Assembly: GCF_904848625.1 (NCBI RefSeq)
Contig: NZ_CAJHCP010000003.1
Location: 434,001 to 498,000, forward strand
Source of the DNA: Paraburkholderia metrosideri
GTDB lineage: Bacteria > Pseudomonadota > Gammaproteobacteria > Burkholderiales > Burkholderiaceae
DNA length: 64,000 nucleotides
Direction of reading: 5' to 3'
Shown here one piece after another: positions 9,057 to 18,539 of the stretch (positions are counted from its first letter, which is position 1; each line of letters opens with the position of its first letter). A program made the translations under genes and the position numbers. A model generated the notes under the pieces. The model saw nothing but the letters and a program-made list of their open reading frames with translations, ran no database searches and had not been told where the DNA came from.

Positions 9057-10287
9057 GGTGCACCTTTATGCGTTGTCCCTGTCCGAAGACGGCCGCCCAG
9101 AATACGACAATAGACAAAGCCGTTGCCGCCGCCGGCGCGTACATCATCAGCGCTGTCGGCAGCACGAATGGCGAGCTTCCGATCGCGACGATGGTGACGA
9201 TCAGCTTGACTGTCATCAGCCGGTAGCGCCGCGCAGCGATGAGCCAGGTCGTGAGCCCCGCATCGACAAACGTGACGATCGAACATGCGGTGCCGAAAAT
9301 CATCACGGGTATGCCCGCTTCGAACGCGTGTCCGTAGATCAGCAGAAAGACGGGGCGCCCGAGGAACAGGCTTCCCACCATGGCCACCGCGGCGATCGCC
9401 GCCAGATAAACGCTGAGCCTGATCGCCTTGTTGCGCGACTGTTCTTCGCCGCGGGCGACGAAGACCATTGCAGGCGCAAGCGCCAGCGCGAGAGTCGTGC
9501 CGACCGAGTTCCACTGCTCGACAAGCGACGCCGCAGCCGAGTAAATGCCCAGATCGGTCTTCGACATCAGCGCGCCCAGCAACAGTCGGTCCATTCGCAA
9601 AACCAGCACGCTGGCAGCAATTGCCGGCCAGATTCTGAGTCCGCGCGCGATAAGGGTTCGCGTGACCGTTTCCGAACCATGCAGCGAGCGGGGCCGGTTG
9701 AACGCGAGTGTCCGGTATCGGCTGAACGGCGCGGCGGCGGCTACATAGGCTTCGAGCGGCCACGCGAACGCGGCGACGACCGCACCGACCGACGCGTGCG
9801 CGGCGCCCAGCAACCAGAGCACGCGGATGCCGCTTGCGTACGCCTTCGCCCGTGTGATGACCCACGGCTTGGTTTCCGCATAAGCCATGAGGGAGCCGAG
9901 CGCGACCGGCTCGCACAGCATCACCAGTCCGGCAATCAGCATCAGCGCGCCGCTCGACGATTGCGTCAGCAATGCGACGATAATCAGAAACAGCAGCGTC
10001 ACGCCGAGCGTCGACCCGAGGCGCAAGCGGAACGTGCGATAAAACACCAGATGGCGCAAGCGGGGATGTCGGCCGAAGATCGGCGATACAGCCTGCGCAC
10101 TGAATATCAGCGCGGCGCTGCTGACGACATACGCAAGCGACAGCGCGAACTGCAATTCACCGAAAAAATGGGCGCCATAAAGCGTGGCGAACAGGTGGTT
10201 GCTGGCAACCGCCGCGAGCGCCCCGATGGCCTTCTCGCAGACCACCCCGGAAAGCGACGAAAGCAGCAGTGTTCTGAAAGATTTCAC
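9034..10287 (-). CDS. wzx: Wzx-like polysaccharide flippase (MOP superfamily)
   Basis: A 417-residue polytopic membrane protein of the oligosaccharide-flippase type. It would move undecaprenyl-linked repeat units across the inner membrane. About twelve hydrophobic segments are visible, including SLAYVVSSAALIFSAQAVSP near the N-terminus. The start is inferred to be GTG 10287, which overlaps the TGA of the polymerase gene (GTGA, 4 bases). The longer frame up to 10503 would be buried in the upstream gene and is not membrane-like at its start. Neighbours (polymerase before, GT after, autokinase upstream) fit a Wzx/Wzy export system. Wzx proteins diverge strongly, so the call rests on topology and context. 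Confidence 0.75.
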   Translation of the reverse strand: MKSFRTLLLSSLSGVVCEKAIGALAAVASNHLFATLYGAHFFGELQFALSLAYVVSSAALIFSAQAVSPIFGRHPRLRHLVFYRTFRLRLGSTLGVTLLFLIIVALLTQSSSGALMLIAGLVMLCEPVALGSLMAYAETKPWVITRAKAYASGIRVLWLLGAAHASVGAVVAAFAWPLEAYVAAAAPFSRYRTLAFNRPRSLHGSETVTRTLIARGLRIWPAIAASVLVLRMDRLLLGALMSKTDLGIYSAAASLVEQWNSVGTTLALALAPAMVFVARGEEQSRNKAIRLSVYLAAIAAVAMVGSLFLGRPVFLLIYGHAFEAGIPVMIFGTACSIVTFVDAGLTTWLIAARRYRLMTVKLIVTIVAIGSSPFVLPTALMMYAPAAATALSIVVFWAAVFGQGQRIKVHHETLPVQ

Positions 10288-11720
10288 TGTGCCACCAGCC
10301 GTTTCAATTTCTTCGGCGAGGACCGCGAATCCACCAGAACCCACCACAGGAACGCGAGGATCACGTAGAACAGCGTACGAGCACTGAAGAAGGACCAGTA
10401 GTCGCCTTGCTGAATTCCGGAGGTCGCATAGCTCAGTAACTTGACGATCAGCCACAGCATGACGACCCCGCCACGCAGCGCGAAGACAATCTGCAACGCA
10501 CACAGCGCTCCGTAGATCACGCCCGTAAAGGCGACGAACAATGCGCCGCCGACGAGGCCAAACCAGAATACGGGAACCGCCATCTGCCCCATCGTGAAGG
10601 TGACGTCGTCTTTTATGTACTCCGTTATCAGGCGCGGCTCGCCGTATGCGACCATCACGTCACGCAGGCCGCTAAAGCCGATGCTGTCGTCGAAGCCGGG
10701 CGCTGTCATCGAGAGGAGCGATTCCGCGAAGCGCCAGAATGCCGGTGCGCCGCCTTGTGGGGGCGCCGTGAAAAGATGCGCGTCGTAGTCGACCACGTAC
10801 CAGACCTGCCCCTGCAGCAACGAGCGGTCCGTCATCGTGTTCTGCACATCGAGCCCCTGCCCCTGATAGGCCGTAAACACCGAAGCGATGCCGATGACCA
10901 GCGCGACCCCGCCGCCGATCGCCATGTACCGCAAGACGGGCTTGCCCCTCATCAGCAACACCGCGACCACCGGCGCGAGGACCGTGAGGCCGAAATGCAG
11001 CACGGACATGAACTGTTCGCCGTGAAGAACGTAGAGGCCGGTCGTCGCGATGATCAGCAGAATCGAAAACCACTTGACTGCGTGGTTCCTGCTGGTGGCC
11101 AGAGCGCCCAGAACCAGGCCCAGAAACATCTGGTTGTTCAGGAATACGTTGAACAACACACTGTCGCCGCCGTTGCTCCCGTTGCGAAGGGTGTAGCGGT
11201 TCACGCCGTTGATCAGGGCGAAGCCCTGCGTCACCCCTGCTGCCACGCCGCACCCGATTATCGCGAGCGCCAGTGAGAATCCCAGCAGCACGCTGCGCCG
11301 TTGGACCGCGATCAGCGCAACCGATACGCTTGGACTGCGAATGCTTAGATACCGGTTGAAGCCGTAAAGCGCACAGCTGATGAAGACGACGTAGAAAAGG
11401 AGCAGTCGGCTAAAGGCGCCGGTGGGTTCACCCTGCACCGCCGTTTCGATCATCAGACCGCCCGCTTCGATGCCGATGCCGGCAACGAACGCCGTCATCC
11501 CGATCATCATGAAGTACAGCATCGAGACCGAAAAAAGCGGCCGCGTTATCACTAGCGCGATCACCGCGAGCGCTGCAAGCACGAAGGTCCACGTGGCGCT
11601 CGCCTGGGCATAGCCCAGATACGGCAGCGCGGTGTTGAACAGCAGGGCGACCCCGCCGACCGCCGGGACGATCAGATGGGTCAGGGAAATGGTCGGTCCG
11701 CTAGCCTGTTGGATTTGCAT
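10284..11720 (-). CDS. wzy: Wzy-like polysaccharide polymerase (membrane protein)
   Basis: A 478-residue membrane protein with roughly twelve hydrophobic segments and a long periplasmic loop in the second half (around LLQGQVWYVVDYDAHLFTAP). This is the usual layout of Wzy-type polymerases, which join lipid-linked repeat units in the periplasm. Sequence motifs in this family are weak, so the assignment comes from topology and from its position between the Wzc-like kinase and the Wzx-like flippase. Its stop overlaps the flippase start (GTGA), indicating translational coupling. An alternative is another polytopic polysaccharide-biosynthesis protein. Confidence 0.68.
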   Translation of the reverse strand: MQIQQASGPTISLTHLIVPAVGGVALLFNTALPYLGYAQASATWTFVLAALAVIALVITRPLFSVSMLYFMMIGMTAFVAGIGIEAGGLMIETAVQGEPTGAFSRLLLFYVVFISCALYGFNRYLSIRSPSVSVALIAVQRRSVLLGFSLALAIIGCGVAAGVTQGFALINGVNRYTLRNGSNGGDSVLFNVFLNNQMFLGLVLGALATSRNHAVKWFSILLIIATTGLYVLHGEQFMSVLHFGLTVLAPVVAVLLMRGKPVLRYMAIGGGVALVIGIASVFTAYQGQGLDVQNTMTDRSLLQGQVWYVVDYDAHLFTAPPQGGAPAFWRFAESLLSMTAPGFDDSIGFSGLRDVMVAYGEPRLITEYIKDDVTFTMGQMAVPVFWFGLVGGALFVAFTGVIYGALCALQIVFALRGGVVMLWLIVKLLSYATSGIQQGDYWSFFSARTLFYVILAFLWWVLVDSRSSPKKLKRLVAQ

Positions 11721-11914
11721 GGCCTGTCCGCTTTTTATTTTGCAGCTGTGGGCATGGCTTGCGCAGCATGGTCACCGTTCGCATCCGGAACCGCCCGTTG
11801 TGACGGGTCCGGAGTGTCGAACCTCCAGTTGTCCGGTCGCGTCAGCATCGAAGAAAGTCTCATGAACATCCTTGGTCGCGTCGTCAACATGAAGCCGCCT
11901 TGCAGCCGCCGGAC

Positions 11915-14122
11915 CTAGTCCTGGGCAGACATGTAACGGTAAGCGTTCGAGTAATAGCCGTAGCGCAGCGGCGAAGGTTGAAAGCCGTTGAACACCAGGC
12001 CGTCCACGGTCGTACCGACCTTTGCGAGGCGCGACATCGATTCGGCGACCTCCGCATAGCTCACCTGCCCCTGGCGCGCCACGAAAAGCGTCATGTCCGC
12101 ATACCTCGACAGGGCTGCTGCATCGAGCACGGGCAGCACCGGCGGAGAATCGATGATGACGACGTCGTACTCTTCTCGCAGCGATTCGATCAGCGGTCCG
12201 AAGTTGTCGGCGCTCAATAGCTTGGCCGCTTTCTTCGTCTTTTTGCCGGCCGGCAACGCGTGAAAATTCTCGGTCGGCCTGACGATGACGTCGGCCGAAT
12301 CAAAAGTGCCGTCGAGGACGCCGGACAGGCCTTCGCTGGTATTGCCCGACAGATACCGATGGACCTTCGACTTGCGCATATCCGCATCGAGCAGCAACGT
12401 CTTGACGCCCTTTTCGGCCAGCAGATACGCGAGGTTGGCCGAGATCAGCGACTTGCCCTGGTTGGGCACCGCGGAAGTTATCAGGACGACCTTGCGCTCG
12501 CCCTTTTCGGCAAGCGAGCATTGCAAAGCTAGAGCAAGGCTCTCCATCGCTTCGATCAGCGGCGTTTCCGTTTCCTCGGCGCTGATCAGGAAAGTATGTT
12601 CGGCCTTTTTGGCTTCCAGTTTCTGCACCGGCGAAATGGGCAGGATGCCGAGCGTATCGATACCGACGATCGCTTCCAGCCGTTTCGGGTCACGAATGCG
12701 GCCCAAGCCGAGTGCCATCAGCTGCGTGGCGAGAAAGCCAAACAACACCCCCACCGCTCCGCCAAGCCCCAGAGCGAGGATCGGATTCGGGCGACCCGGC
12801 TTTTCCGCCACTTCCGCGTAATCGACGATGGATGCGTTGCCGCCATTGCTCGCCGTCGCGATCTGCAACTGCTGGGCATTGTTCATGAGGCCCACGTACA
12901 ACTGGTTCTCGACCTCGACATCCCGTGAGAGCCGCAGATATTCCTGCTGCACGCCCGGCAATTGCGCGATGCGGGCCGACAATTGATGCGATGCGATGTC
13001 GAGTTGCTTCAATTTCCCCAGTACGGCGTCAAGAGGTGCCTGACCCAACTGGTACTTGGTCCGCATTTCCTGATAACTCAGGTTGGCGTCGAGTTTTGCC
13101 TTTTCGACTGCTGCGGACTGATCGAGCAACGCCTTGATTTCGCCACTCACGTCAATGCTGCCTTCGCGATAGCGAAACGTGTTGAGCGCATCTTCTGCTT
13201 TTTGCAACCGGCCGCGCACCGTCGGGATCTGCGAATTGAGGAAACTCAGGCTGCGTTGCGACTCCTGGGCGCGGCGTGTGACGTTGCTCGACAGATAGGC
13301 GTCGGCAATCGCGTTGACCAGTCGGGCGGCATAAAAGGGGTTGTCGTCGTTGTATTCCAGCTCGAACACGCCCGATTCCCGCTTGGTCTCGGCCACGTTG
13401 AGTTTCTTGATGATCCGGTCGACGGTTCCCTGCGTCGCGTGCCTGACGAGGCCGAATTCGGTCTCCGGACGCGCGGTCACGGCCTTGACGAGCAGCCGGT
13501 ATTCGCCGGCCACTGCGAGCACGCCGACCGTTCCGCTCAGTACCTCGTTGCCGGTACGATCCTGCAACGTCCACTTGTCATTACCCTGGTAGACGAGCTT
13601 GTGCGGCTTACCCGTCTGAGCAGCGGGAACGTCGAACGTGCCGAGCGTCAGGTTCTCGCCACCCCATGCCCAACCGGTCAGCCCGAACGGAGCGCTGGCG
13701 AGTCCATCGGGGTCTTTCGGCAAAACCGTGGCAAGCCAGCGGCCGACCACCGGGAACATATTCTTGACGGTGACGCTCGTTTGGGCTGCGGCTGCTTCGA
13801 CCGCCTGCGTGACCACCATACGCGAGCGCGCCACGTCGATCTCGCCGAGAATCGGGGAGCCATTGACATCCAGAGCGCGCGTCACGGTCGACAGGGAACC
13901 TAGCGCACTGCTCTTTTTGTCCTCGATCTGGATTAACGCGTTTGCCGAATACATCGGTGTGGCAAACAGCACATATACACATCCCAGCAACAGGCCCGAC
14001 AAAACAACGCTGAGGAACAGATAGCGATAAGTCAGAACATTTTCCAGCACGTCGAATATCGACAGCGCCGACACGTCTTGAGCAATAGCGGGGCTTCTTT
14101 CGCGGCCGATATCGTTACGCAT
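11915..14122 (-). CDS. wzc: Wzc-type tyrosine autokinase / chain-length regulator
   Basis: A 735-residue bacterial tyrosine kinase. It controls polymer length and export with an outer-membrane translocon. Order of domains: N-terminal Wzz domain starting with a membrane helix (YRYLFLSVVLSGLLLGCVYV), a periplasmic and coiled-coil part to about residue 410, a second helix (PILALGLGGAVGVLFGFLA), then the kinase domain with Walker A (SAVPNQGKSLISANLA), Walker A' (LLLDADMR) and Walker B (VVIIDSPP). The C-terminus is a tyrosine cluster (RYGYYSNAYRYMSAQD), the usual autophosphorylation tail. ATG 14122 has GGAG about 8 bases upstream; the longer frame to 14194 lacks support. No Wza or Wzb gene is seen in the window. 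Confidence 0.93.
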   Translation of the reverse strand: MRNDIGRERSPAIAQDVSALSIFDVLENVLTYRYLFLSVVLSGLLLGCVYVLFATPMYSANALIQIEDKKSSALGSLSTVTRALDVNGSPILGEIDVARSRMVVTQAVEAAAAQTSVTVKNMFPVVGRWLATVLPKDPDGLASAPFGLTGWAWGGENLTLGTFDVPAAQTGKPHKLVYQGNDKWTLQDRTGNEVLSGTVGVLAVAGEYRLLVKAVTARPETEFGLVRHATQGTVDRIIKKLNVAETKRESGVFELEYNDDNPFYAARLVNAIADAYLSSNVTRRAQESQRSLSFLNSQIPTVRGRLQKAEDALNTFRYREGSIDVSGEIKALLDQSAAVEKAKLDANLSYQEMRTKYQLGQAPLDAVLGKLKQLDIASHQLSARIAQLPGVQQEYLRLSRDVEVENQLYVGLMNNAQQLQIATASNGGNASIVDYAEVAEKPGRPNPILALGLGGAVGVLFGFLATQLMALGLGRIRDPKRLEAIVGIDTLGILPISPVQKLEAKKAEHTFLISAEETETPLIEAMESLALALQCSLAEKGERKVVLITSAVPNQGKSLISANLAYLLAEKGVKTLLLDADMRKSKVHRYLSGNTSEGLSGVLDGTFDSADVIVRPTENFHALPAGKKTKKAAKLLSADNFGPLIESLREEYDVVIIDSPPVLPVLDAAALSRYADMTLFVARQGQVSYAEVAESMSRLAKVGTTVDGLVFNGFQPSPLRYGYYSNAYRYMSAQD

Positions 14123-14312
14123 ATGCAAACTCCGAAAATTGAAAACGCGGTTCTGGCGCCGGCAAGCTCCGCGAGGCGGCGCTCGGGACACCAAGGCTTG
14201 CGTGCCTATGCGTCCGAAAAATAAAACTAACGTTGAAAAAAGCTTTTAATTCGAAATACCCATGTTCACGAATAACCCATAATATTCAGACTTTCGGTTC
14301 ACGCGATGAGTC
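14123..14312. promoter_or_regulatory. Divergent promoter region, wzc-like / GH99-like genes
   Basis: The 190 bases between two divergent genes must hold promoters in both directions. The middle (14220-14290) is AT-rich. I could not pick unambiguous -35/-10 boxes. Confidence 0.45.
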
Positions 14313-15617
14313 ATGAGAACAGTTAAGTGGATACTGCCCGCGCTAGCCCTCTGTTTCAGTGCGCTACCCCTCACTGCACAATGTGGAGAATCGAGCCAGA
14401 ATCTGGCGCCGCCGAATACCTCGGCAAACCACGGTTTTGCGGCTACTCGCAACGGTAATCTCGGCGGAGAAACGTCGGTTTCCAACGTCAATATTCATAC
14501 GCTGCTTTATCCGGGGCATACGACGAAGGTGCTCGCGCACTATCTGCCGTGGTGGTTCGATCCCCAGTCGCGCGGCGTCGCGGTCGGCTATCGCTCAGAC
14601 GATCCGGCGCAGGCGCTGCGGACCTTCCAGGACATGCACGCGCGCGGCGTGGATGGCGTCATCGTCGACTGGTACGGTCAGAACGACGGCAAAGGCCAGC
14701 CCGACACCATCGACGTGGCGTGGCACAAGTCGCTGCCGGAACTCGCGAAACTCCCCGATCTTTCGTTTGCGATCATGGTCGATAGCGGGACCTACAACTT
14801 CAACCGCTGCAAAGGCTGCGACGTGACCCAGACGGTCCTGTCCCAGCTTGACTACATCTCCCATACTTATTTTTCTTCGCGGCAATATCTAAGGTACGAC
14901 GGTCGTCCGGTCGTGTTCGAATTTGGCCTCGACTGGTCCGGTAAGGTTGAGTGGTCGCGCATCCAGGCCGCGCATCCGGAGATTGCCTGGGTGCACATCC
15001 ACAAGCAGGGTTTCGACCGCGACGACAGCGCGGGCGCGTTCGTGTGGGTGGCCCCTGGCCTCGCCGCCCAGAAGGCCAGCGTCGCGAATCTCCCGGAGCT
15101 AAAGGAGTTCTATCGGTATGCGCGCACGGAGCCCGCGAAGATCGCGACGGGCGGCGTGTTCAAGGGCTTCGACGATCTGCTCGCCGCGTGGGCCAAACCC
15201 GGCGAAAAGCACTACATGCCGCAGGCTTGCGGCGCGACCTGGCTGCAAACCTTCGACCTCATCAATCAGAACTACAGCACCGCGCGCCAGCTCCCCTTCG
15301 TGCAGTTGATCACCTGGAACGACTACGAGGAAGGCACGGCGCTGGAAACCGGAATCGACGACTGCGTCACAGTGCAGACAAGCCTTTCCGGCGACACGCT
15401 CGCCGTAAAGCTGTCGCATGCCGAGAACGTCGATCACCTCGAGCTCTACGAGTCGGCCGCAGGAGGCAAATTTCGTCTGGTGAGCCGGTATGCCCCGCAG
15501 ACTGCCGCGATACCGCTTCCAGCAAGCGCCTCCGGACCGCTCTATCTGAAGGCAGTCGGAAAGCCTTTCTTCAGGAACGTCGTATCGGCGCCAATCAGGA
15601 CTGGGCGCGAGAAATGA
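14313..15617 (+). CDS. Secreted glycoside hydrolase, GH99/GH71-like
   Basis: A 434-residue exported protein. Residues 1 to about 24 form a signal peptide (KWILPALALCFSALPL, cleavage near TAQ-CG). The mature part resembles GH99-like endo-glycosidases: LAHYLPWW near residue 74, then FQDMHARGVDGVIVDWYGQN, and YFSSRQYLRYDGRPVVFEF. The motif WNDYEEGTALE near residue 336 carries candidate catalytic acids. It is divergent from the tyrosine-kinase gene, so it probably trims, edits or releases the exopolysaccharide in the periplasm or outside the cell. Its end overlaps the convergent gmhB gene by 23 bases. Family assignment is good; the linkage cleaved is unknown. Confidence 0.82.
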   Translation: MRTVKWILPALALCFSALPLTAQCGESSQNLAPPNTSANHGFAATRNGNLGGETSVSNVNIHTLLYPGHTTKVLAHYLPWWFDPQSRGVAVGYRSDDPAQALRTFQDMHARGVDGVIVDWYGQNDGKGQPDTIDVAWHKSLPELAKLPDLSFAIMVDSGTYNFNRCKGCDVTQTVLSQLDYISHTYFSSRQYLRYDGRPVVFEFGLDWSGKVEWSRIQAAHPEIAWVHIHKQGFDRDDSAGAFVWVAPGLAAQKASVANLPELKEFYRYARTEPAKIATGGVFKGFDDLLAAWAKPGEKHYMPQACGATWLQTFDLINQNYSTARQLPFVQLITWNDYEEGTALETGIDDCVTVQTSLSGDTLAVKLSHAENVDHLELYESAAGGKFRLVSRYAPQTAAIPLPASASGPLYLKAVGKPFFRNVVSAPIRTGREK

Positions 15618-16197
15618 GGTCCGGCTCACACAGCGGCTCGCGCGGCCGACTCTCCAACCAGTCGACCAGCCCGGACAGGCTGTCGATACGCGAACCGAGC
15701 GACGCGGGCAATCCGGACTCGGGTTCGCCGATCGGCGCCAACAGGAAGCGATGCGCCACACCGGCACGCGCGGCCGCCTCCAGATCCGACAGTTTGTCGC
15801 CCACCATCAGCGACTCGCTCATGTCGAGATCAAGGTCGGCATGCGCCTGGGTGAACATGCCTGGCTGCGGCTTCCGGCAAGCGCAGTTCTGTCGCAGTTC
15901 CCCTAGCCCAAACTCCGGATGGTGCGGGCAGTAGTAGACCCGATCGATTCGCGCGTCTCTGCTCTCGAATTCGCCGAGCATCCAGTCAGTGAAAGCCTCG
16001 AACTGCGCGAACGTGAAATAGCCGCGCGCGATACCCGCCTGATTCGTGACGAGGACCACCGCATAGCCCGCGTGATTTGCCGTTCGCACGAGTTCGAAGA
16101 TGTCTTCGACGAACACGCATTCGTTCGGCGCGTGCACGTATCCGGTATCGATATTGACGACGCCGTCCCGATCGAGAAATAGCGCTTTACGTGTCAT
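15595..16197 (-). CDS. gmhB: D-glycero-D-manno-heptose 1,7-bisphosphate 7-phosphatase
   Basis: A 200-residue HAD-family phosphatase that removes the 7-phosphate of heptose 1,7-bisphosphate. The catalytic DxD motif is in ALFLDRDGVVNID at the N-terminus, and the zinc loop is visible as CPHHPEFGLGELRQNCACRK, typical of GmhB. The C-terminal motif SLMVGDKLSDLEAA supplies the last HAD acidic pair. ATG 16197 is used because the HAD motif then begins at residue 5; it overlaps the hddC end by 11 bases. It is the last gene of a four-gene GDP-heptose operon. Confidence 0.93.
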   Translation of the reverse strand: MTRKALFLDRDGVVNIDTGYVHAPNECVFVEDIFELVRTANHAGYAVVLVTNQAGIARGYFTFAQFEAFTDWMLGEFESRDARIDRVYYCPHHPEFGLGELRQNCACRKPQPGMFTQAHADLDLDMSESLMVGDKLSDLEAAARAGVAHRFLLAPIGEPESGLPASLGSRIDSLSGLVDWLESRPREPLCEPDLISRAQS

Positions 16198-16924
16198 GGG
16201 CGGATCGCTCGCACATGAGCGGCACCACCTGCTGGGCTCGCTCATAGTCCGACGGAATACCGATGTCGATGAATTCGGTGATCTCCGGAAAGACTCTCAT
16301 GTCGAGATTGCCGATCTGGCGTCGCAGGAAATCGTCTTCGTATGAAAAGCGTTCGGGCAGATCGAAGCCGAGCAATCGGGCTGCGTCGACCGCATACACG
16401 CCGGCATTGATGAAACCCGCCGCCTGCACCGGCCGCTTTTCTTCGAACGCAATCAGGCGCTTCGATGCAGCGTCGAACTCGAGCGTTCCATAGCGCGACG
16501 CATCGGGCACGCGTGTCGCAGCGATCGCGAGGTCGGCGCCTGACATTTCGAAGAAGTCGGCGAAGCGGCCCAAATCGATATCCGTGATCGTGTCGCCATT
16601 CAGGACGATCATCTGCGGGGCGCCACAGGTCCGCAGCGCATGCATGATCGCGCCGCCAGTGCCGAGCGGCTTGTCCTCCTCGATGATGGTCACCGACAGG
16701 CCTAACGACTGCTGCGCCAGCCATCCGGTGATTGCGCCGCATCCGTAGCCTAGCGACAGAACGACGTCCGTCACGCGCTGCTGCTCAAGCCAGCGCAGCA
16801 TCCACGCGAGAAACGGCTGGCCGTCGACGCTGGCCATCGCTTTAGGAAGGCCTTCGCCGAGAACCGGCCGCAAACGCGTACCCAGCCCACCCGCCAGGAT
16901 CACACACGGAAGCATTTTGCTCAT
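16187..16924 (-). CDS. hddC: D-glycero-alpha-D-manno-heptose 1-phosphate guanylyltransferase
   Basis: A 245-residue nucleotidyltransferase. The N-terminal signature is CVILAGGLGTRLRPVLGEGL followed by PKAMASVDGQPFL, the NTP-binding loop and catalytic Lys. IVLNGDTITDIDL gives the metal-binding Asp. Because it sits with gmhA, gmhB and a heptose-7-phosphate alpha-kinase, HddC (GTP + heptose 1-phosphate to GDP-heptose) fits best; a hexose-1-phosphate nucleotidyltransferase cannot be excluded by sequence alone. The start at 16924 overlaps the gmhA stop as ATGA. Confidence 0.87.
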   Translation of the reverse strand: MSKMLPCVILAGGLGTRLRPVLGEGLPKAMASVDGQPFLAWMLRWLEQQRVTDVVLSLGYGCGAITGWLAQQSLGLSVTIIEEDKPLGTGGAIMHALRTCGAPQMIVLNGDTITDIDLGRFADFFEMSGADLAIAATRVPDASRYGTLEFDAASKRLIAFEEKRPVQAAGFINAGVYAVDAARLLGFDLPERFSYEDDFLRRQIGNLDMRVFPEITEFIDIGIPSDYERAQQVVPLMCERSAHDT

Positions 16925-17508
16925 GATCCGAAGATGTTCTCTTCGACGATGCCGCACACGATATGGCCGCAAACCAGATGACCTTCCTGGATTTTTGGCG
17001 TGGACGTCGACGGGATTTCGATGCACAGATCGGTACGATCGCGCAACTTGGCTACGCCGTCCGGACGGTTACCGGTGAAAGCCACCGTGAACAATCCCTT
17101 CTTTCGCGCGACTTCGAGCGCATGAAGAATGTTGGGTGAATGACCCGACGTCGAATACGCCCAGAACACATCCCCCTCGTTGCCGACTGCTTCGATCTGC
17201 CGTGCAAACAGCTTTTCATAGCCGTAGTCGTTACCGATCGCCGTCATCACCGAAGTGTCGACGGTCAGCGCAAACGCGGCCAGCCCGGGCCGATCGAAAT
17301 TGAACCGGCTAACGAATTCTCCGGCAATATGCTGCGCATCCGCCGCACTGCCTCCGTTTCCGGCCAACAATACTTTCTTGCCGTTTTTCAGCGCCTGGGT
17401 AATGTGTTGCGCCAGAGCTTCGACCTTCCCGATGACCTCGGGGCTGTTTGCCAGGGCGCTTAGAACTGCGACGGTCTTTTCGATTTCGTTATTGACGGAA
17501 ATGCTCAC
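16921..17508 (-). CDS. gmhA: Sedoheptulose 7-phosphate isomerase
   Basis: A 195-residue SIS-domain enzyme that converts sedoheptulose 7-phosphate to D-glycero-D-manno-heptose 7-phosphate, the first step of both heptose routes. The phosphate-binding motif is LLAGNGGSAADAQHIAGEFV. AYSTSGHSPNILHAL is the second SIS loop, and the C-terminus EGHLVCGHIVCGIVEENIF matches GmhA. The start is GTG 17508, which overlaps the hddA stop as GTGA and has GGAG 6-7 bases upstream; the resulting length is normal for the family. A longer frame to 17751 runs inside hddA and is rejected. Confidence 0.94.
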   Translation of the reverse strand: MSISVNNEIEKTVAVLSALANSPEVIGKVEALAQHITQALKNGKKVLLAGNGGSAADAQHIAGEFVSRFNFDRPGLAAFALTVDTSVMTAIGNDYGYEKLFARQIEAVGNEGDVFWAYSTSGHSPNILHALEVARKKGLFTVAFTGNRPDGVAKLRDRTDLCIEIPSTSTPKIQEGHLVCGHIVCGIVEENIFGS

Positions 17509-18539
17509 GATATTCTCCAGGATTGGGCACCGATGTCGGTGAACGTACATGACATGACCTGACCATCTCGACTGCCGAGCGCACGCGTGACAGCGGGACG
17601 ATCGATCGGGTCGACGAAAAACATCATGAAGCCCCCGCCCCCCGCGCCCGACACCTTGCCGGCCTTCGCTCCGGCATTGGTGGCGATGCGCCACAACTCG
17701 TCGATCGAAGGATTCGAAATACCCTTCGCCATGCGCTTTTTCGATTCCCACGAGTCGCTCATCGAGGCGGCAATGCCGGCGAAGTCAGCGCGTAAAACCG
17801 CTTCTTTCATTCGCGTCGCTTCGATCTTGACTTCGTGAAGAGCCGCGAGCGGATCGGTCTGGTTCTCCACCACGTTATTGCTTTGCTCCTTGATGATGTT
17901 GGCCGATTCGCGCGATACGCCGGTATAGAACAGCACCAGCGATGCTTCCAGCTCGGCCTTGGTGTCCTGCTTGATCCTCAATGGATTGACGATGACCTTG
18001 TCGCCATAGAACTCCATGAAGTTCAGCCCGCCGAAGGTCGCCGCGTACTGGTCCTGCTTGCCGCCGGCAAGCGCCAGATCGATCCGCTCAATGTCATGCG
18101 CCAGTTTTGCGACGTCGTATTCGCCCAGCGGCAGCGACAGCAGTTCACAAAAGGCCTGCACGAGCGCGACCACGACCGTGGACGAAGAACCCAGGCCGGA
18201 GCCGGGGGGCGCCTCGGAATGCGTAGTGATCGACACGGCGAGCGGATGGCCGCCATTGAATTGCCTGACGATCCGGTTGTACACCCCGACATGCAGGCCG
18301 AGGCCTTTGATGGCCGGAAGCTCCGGCGAAATATCGCCGGTCCAGCGCACCTGCGTATCGGCGGCGGTCAGTTCGATCTTCGCATCATCGCGCGGCACGA
18401 TCGACGCGTAGGCAAACCTGTCGATGGTGACGTTCAGCGTCAGGCCGCCAAAACGGTCAGAGTAAGGGGAAACGTCAGTTCCACCTCCGGCCAGTCCAAG
18501 ACGCAGAGGGGCTCGTGCGCGGGCGATAAAGTGCGTCAT
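17505..18539 (-). CDS. hddA: D-glycero-alpha-D-manno-heptose 7-phosphate kinase
   Basis: A 344-residue GHMP-superfamily kinase that phosphorylates C1 of heptose 7-phosphate in the alpha configuration, the committed step to GDP-heptose. Motif 1 is RARAPLRLGLAGGGTDVSPY; the ATP loop is PPGSGLGSSSTVVVAL near residue 112; motif 3 is KVSGAGGGGFMMFFV near the C-terminus. It is first in the leftward operon hddA-gmhA-hddC-gmhB, joined by GTGA, ATGA and an 11-base overlap. Two similar palindromic sites lie upstream and may control it. The related galacto/fucokinase-like GHMP enzymes are the alternative, but the operon settles the role. Confidence 0.92.
   Translation of the reverse strand: MTHFIARARAPLRLGLAGGGTDVSPYSDRFGGLTLNVTIDRFAYASIVPRDDAKIELTAADTQVRWTGDISPELPAIKGLGLHVGVYNRIVRQFNGGHPLAVSITTHSEAPPGSGLGSSSTVVVALVQAFCELLSLPLGEYDVAKLAHDIERIDLALAGGKQDQYAATFGGLNFMEFYGDKVIVNPLRIKQDTKAELEASLVLFYTGVSRESANIIKEQSNNVVENQTDPLAALHEVKIEATRMKEAVLRADFAGIAASMSDSWESKKRMAKGISNPSIDELWRIATNAGAKAGKVSGAGGGGFMMFFVDPIDRPAVTRALGSRDGQVMSCTFTDIGAQSWRIS

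Noticed and set aside
9004-10368. 454-residue frame on the plus strand
   Set aside because: It is antisense to the flippase gene, has a low-complexity Arg/Asp/Gln-rich composition typical of reading the wrong strand of GC-rich DNA, and shows no domain.
12962-13903. 313-residue frame antisense to the autokinase
   Set aside because: The other strand has an intact Wzc-like gene with all motifs; this frame has none.
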